From an uncultured Flammeovirgaceae bacterium (lineage in GTDB: Bacteria > Bacteroidota > Bacteroidia > Cytophagales > Cyclobacteriaceae), in contig CAKZPJ010000592.1 in assembly GCA_937138955.1 (NCBI GenBank), positions 1 through 19,428 on the forward strand: a DNA stretch of 19,428 bases. Direction: 5' to 3'. Under the pieces are notes generated by a model. It saw only the letters and a list, made by a program, of their open reading frames with translations, made no database searches and had not been told where the DNA came from. This document shows, in pieces, positions 17,969 through 19,428 of the stretch. Made by a program: the position numbers and the translations under genes. The first letter of the stretch is position 1; the number at the start of each line of letters is the position of its first letter.

Positions 17969-18325
17969 TTAAATCAAACCCCAATCTTCTTCTTGCTTAT
18001 GGAGATCCTCACTTATTAAATTTCTAAACATGTCATCAGATGTTCCATCAACTACCATGATAAAAACTCCATCGGATCCAGTTATAGAACCTTTGGTGTT
18101 CTCCGACAAATAGGGTTGTATTCGGCTATAGATTTCTCTACTTTTAAAGTTTTCTATTTGGAAACTATCTGAATTCAACTCTTCTCGGGCAGATCTGAGT
18201 AGTTCTTTACGCCTTTCCTGCCGCATTTTTTTCTTCTCAATACCCCAATTGATGTAAGGAGCTGCAAAGGTCGAGATTAAGCCAGATACAACAGTAGAAG
18301 TAAGAATTACAGTTACTAATTCCAT
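17969..18325 (-). CDS. Small membrane-anchored hypothetical protein
   Basis: This 118-residue protein has one N-terminal hydrophobic segment (about 3-23), followed by the basic, helical stretch EKKKMRQERRKELLRSAREE (30-49) and a mixed soluble tail. The topology is probably a short outer N-terminus with the tail in the cytoplasm (positive-inside). GSITGSDGVFIMVVDGTSDD (81-100) reads as strands with turns. I do not recognise a named family; similar short membrane-anchored proteins are common in bacterial genomes. It is transcribed alone, with the double-hairpin region downstream. Confidence 0.6.
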   Translation of the reverse strand: MELVTVILTSTVVSGLISTFAAPYINWGIEKKKMRQERRKELLRSAREELNSDSFQIENFKSREIYSRIQPYLSENTKGSITGSDGVFIMVVDGTSDDMFRNLISEDLHKQEEDWGLI

Positions 18326-18393
18326 ACAGTCAGATTAAATTTAGGGAGCTTTTACAAACAACTAAACTGTGGTGAAAATCCGATAATCATCAT

Positions 18394-18431
18394 AGCAAGG
18401 GCGCAAGAGGAAGCATTATCTATCCCTTGCT
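18394..18431. repeat. 8-bp inverted repeat between two leftward genes
   Basis: AGCAAGGG and CCCTTGCT are perfect inverted arms with a 22-nt loop. The right arm can instead pair as GAAGCA / TGCTTC with bases inside the loop. It lies 33 bp after the Dabb stop but has no T-tract, so a terminator role is doubtful. Confidence 0.3.
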
Positions 18432-18464
18432 TCTATGGGATTACTTCGCTTATAATATACACTG

Positions 18465-18848
18465 CTACCCCCCCACCGTATAATCCACCACAAATACTTC
18501 TTCTAGCACCCCAAGTTCATCGAGCAGGCTACCAAATTTCTTATGGTCGGGGTGAGGAAGATAGGTATCGCGGGCTTCGGCATCTTCAAAGGTTAGCAGA
18601 TACACGTGGGTAAAGCCTTTATTCAATCCTTCGGGGCTATTGTTGATACCGTGCTCAAAGGAAACAATGCCCGGAATCTTGTTCTGTAGATCACGGAAGC
18701 TATCGGTCACTTTCTGAATATCCGCTTTTGAGGCATCGGCTTTATACTTAAATACCACTACGTGGCGAACATGATCGTTATCAGATTGAGCAAAAGCAGT
18801 CATAGTGAAGAACGTTAGAAAGAATAGTAGGCAAATAAATTGTCGCAT
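18465..18848 (-). CDS. Secreted Dabb (stress-responsive A/B barrel) domain protein
   Basis: This 127-residue protein has a signal peptide (MRQFICLLFFLTFFTMTAFA, cut before Q21) and a single Dabb domain, a dimeric ferredoxin-like fold. Domain features are VRHVVVFKYKADASKADIQK (start), FEHGINNSPEGLNKGFTHVY and LTFEDAEARDTYLPHPDHKKF, with the conserved HPxHxxF. The longer in-frame start at 18959 would bury the signal peptide behind 37 residues and is rejected. TATATTTC on the minus strand, about 30 bp upstream, resembles a -7 box with one mismatch. The role of the family is not fixed; some plant members are stress-induced. It is divergent from the amidohydrolase gene. Confidence 0.88.
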   Translation of the reverse strand: MRQFICLLFFLTFFTMTAFAQSDNDHVRHVVVFKYKADASKADIQKVTDSFRDLQNKIPGIVSFEHGINNSPEGLNKGFTHVYLLTFEDAEARDTYLPHPDHKKFGSLLDELGVLEEVFVVDYTVGG

Positions 18849-19042
18849 GATCGGTAAGATTAGATTAGTCCGAAATATACGATTTTTCGGCATAGCCGAA
18901 CGGATACATCTGCATAAACTATCAAAAGCTGCCCCGGTACTATCGTAATTGTGGTCCAATGCTGAAAAATCTTAGGCTAAGCATTGTCTGGTTAGTTGGG
19001 TAGCCGTATTTTAGAAGTTTGTTATTACACGATAATCTACCT

Positions 19043-19428
19043 ATGAGAAAAATTGCTGCGTTATTCATAAGTTTTGGGCTGGTTTCCGTTGGCTTTGCCC
19101 AGTCTAAATTATCTAAAGAAGAAAAAGCTGTACTGACTGGTTTGGAGGAAAAGCAGGAACAGTACGCGGATGTTGCCCACCAAATCTGGAACTATGCCGA
19201 ACTGGGCTATCAGGAGGAAAAAAGCTCGCAGCTACTGCAAAAAACATTATCCGATGCTGGGTTTTCGGTAGAGGCTGGAGTGGCCGATATTCCGACCGCC
19301 TTTGTTGCCTCCTACGGTTCTGGCGAGCCGGTTATAGCGTTATTAGCTGAGTTTGACGCGCTACCTGGTATGTCGCAGGCTGCTGTTCCCAAGCGAGAAA
19401 TTAAAGAAGAAGGAAAAGGTGGACACGC
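19043..19428 (+). CDS. Secreted M20-type amidohydrolase (AbgB-like), 3'-truncated by window edge
   Basis: The frame is open from the ATG at 19043 to the window end (128 codons). It starts with a signal peptide (MRKIAALFISFGLVSVGFAQ). The mature part has HQIWNYAELGYQEEKSSQLL, the typical N-terminal helix of M20D amidohydrolases, then AEFDALPGMSQAAVPKREI and finally GGHA, the start of the metal-binding GGHACGHN motif cut by the window edge. FDALPGMSQ resembles the aminobenzoyl-glutamate hydrolase subunit AbgB and its relatives, which remove an acyl or amide group using two metal ions. A periplasmic location follows from the signal peptide. The substrate is unknown. Confidence 0.85.
   Translation, partial: MRKIAALFISFGLVSVGFAQSKLSKEEKAVLTGLEEKQEQYADVAHQIWNYAELGYQEEKSSQLLQKTLSDAGFSVEAGVADIPTAFVASYGSGEPVIALLAEFDALPGMSQAAVPKREIKEEGKGGH

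Overview
The window looks like chromosome from a Bacteroidota member, probably Cytophagales-like. This is inferred from three things: gene families common there (DUF5916 outer-membrane proteins, DUF4136 and DUF547 lipoproteins, a stand-alone 4HB_MCP sensor protein, paired YeeE/DUF6691 transporters), weak or absent Shine-Dalgarno sequences, and two promoter -7 boxes matching the Bacteroidota TAnnTTTG consensus. No rRNA, tRNA, CRISPR array, prophage or complete insertion sequence was found.

Layout, left to right. 1-1628: the 3' part of an ABC exporter (ATPase cut by the window edge, plus its permease). 1743-2567: an Rpn-type PD-(D/E)XK nuclease. 2663-5175: two lipoproteins (DUF4136, DUF547) around a TIGR04283-like glycosyltransferase. 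5250-6388: a doubtful gene fragment, a membrane-anchored four-helix-bundle sensor without an output domain, a 164-bp MITE-like inverted-repeat element, a short ORF remnant and the katG terminator. 6389-8750: catalase-peroxidase katG with an OxyR-type operator and promoter. 9031-10922: a leftward sulfur-type cluster (ArsR regulator, DUF302, YeeE, DUF6691). 11173-12315: an orphan soluble histidine kinase with an RsbRD-like N-terminus. 12397-14571: a large DUF5916 outer-membrane protein. 14786-17741: a TetR regulator followed by a three-gene ABC exporter of the fluoroquinolone-export type. 17742-19428: a repeat-like hairpin region, a small membrane-anchored protein, a secreted Dabb protein and the start of a secreted M20-type amidohydrolase, cut by the window edge.

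How the genes work together. Three regulated modules can be read from the DNA. First, katG carries four half-sites in the exact ATTG/CTAT n7 spacing of an OxyR tetramer site, placed over the -33 region of a TAAATTTG promoter; this also indicates that the downstream ATG (8662) is the real start. Second, the ArsR and DUF302 genes each have the near-identical 13-mer ATGA(A/C)(A/G)ATATGTT upstream. It is a candidate ArsR operator, coupling the regulator to DUF302 and the two half-size sulfur transporters. Third, the TetR gene has a 6+6 bp palindrome over its own start codon and is followed by genes joined by ATGA overlaps, which suggests an autoregulated efflux operon.

No wholly new multi-gene system is proven. 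The most unusual items are the compact sulfur cluster, the sensor without an output domain, the orphan kinase and the MITE-like element.
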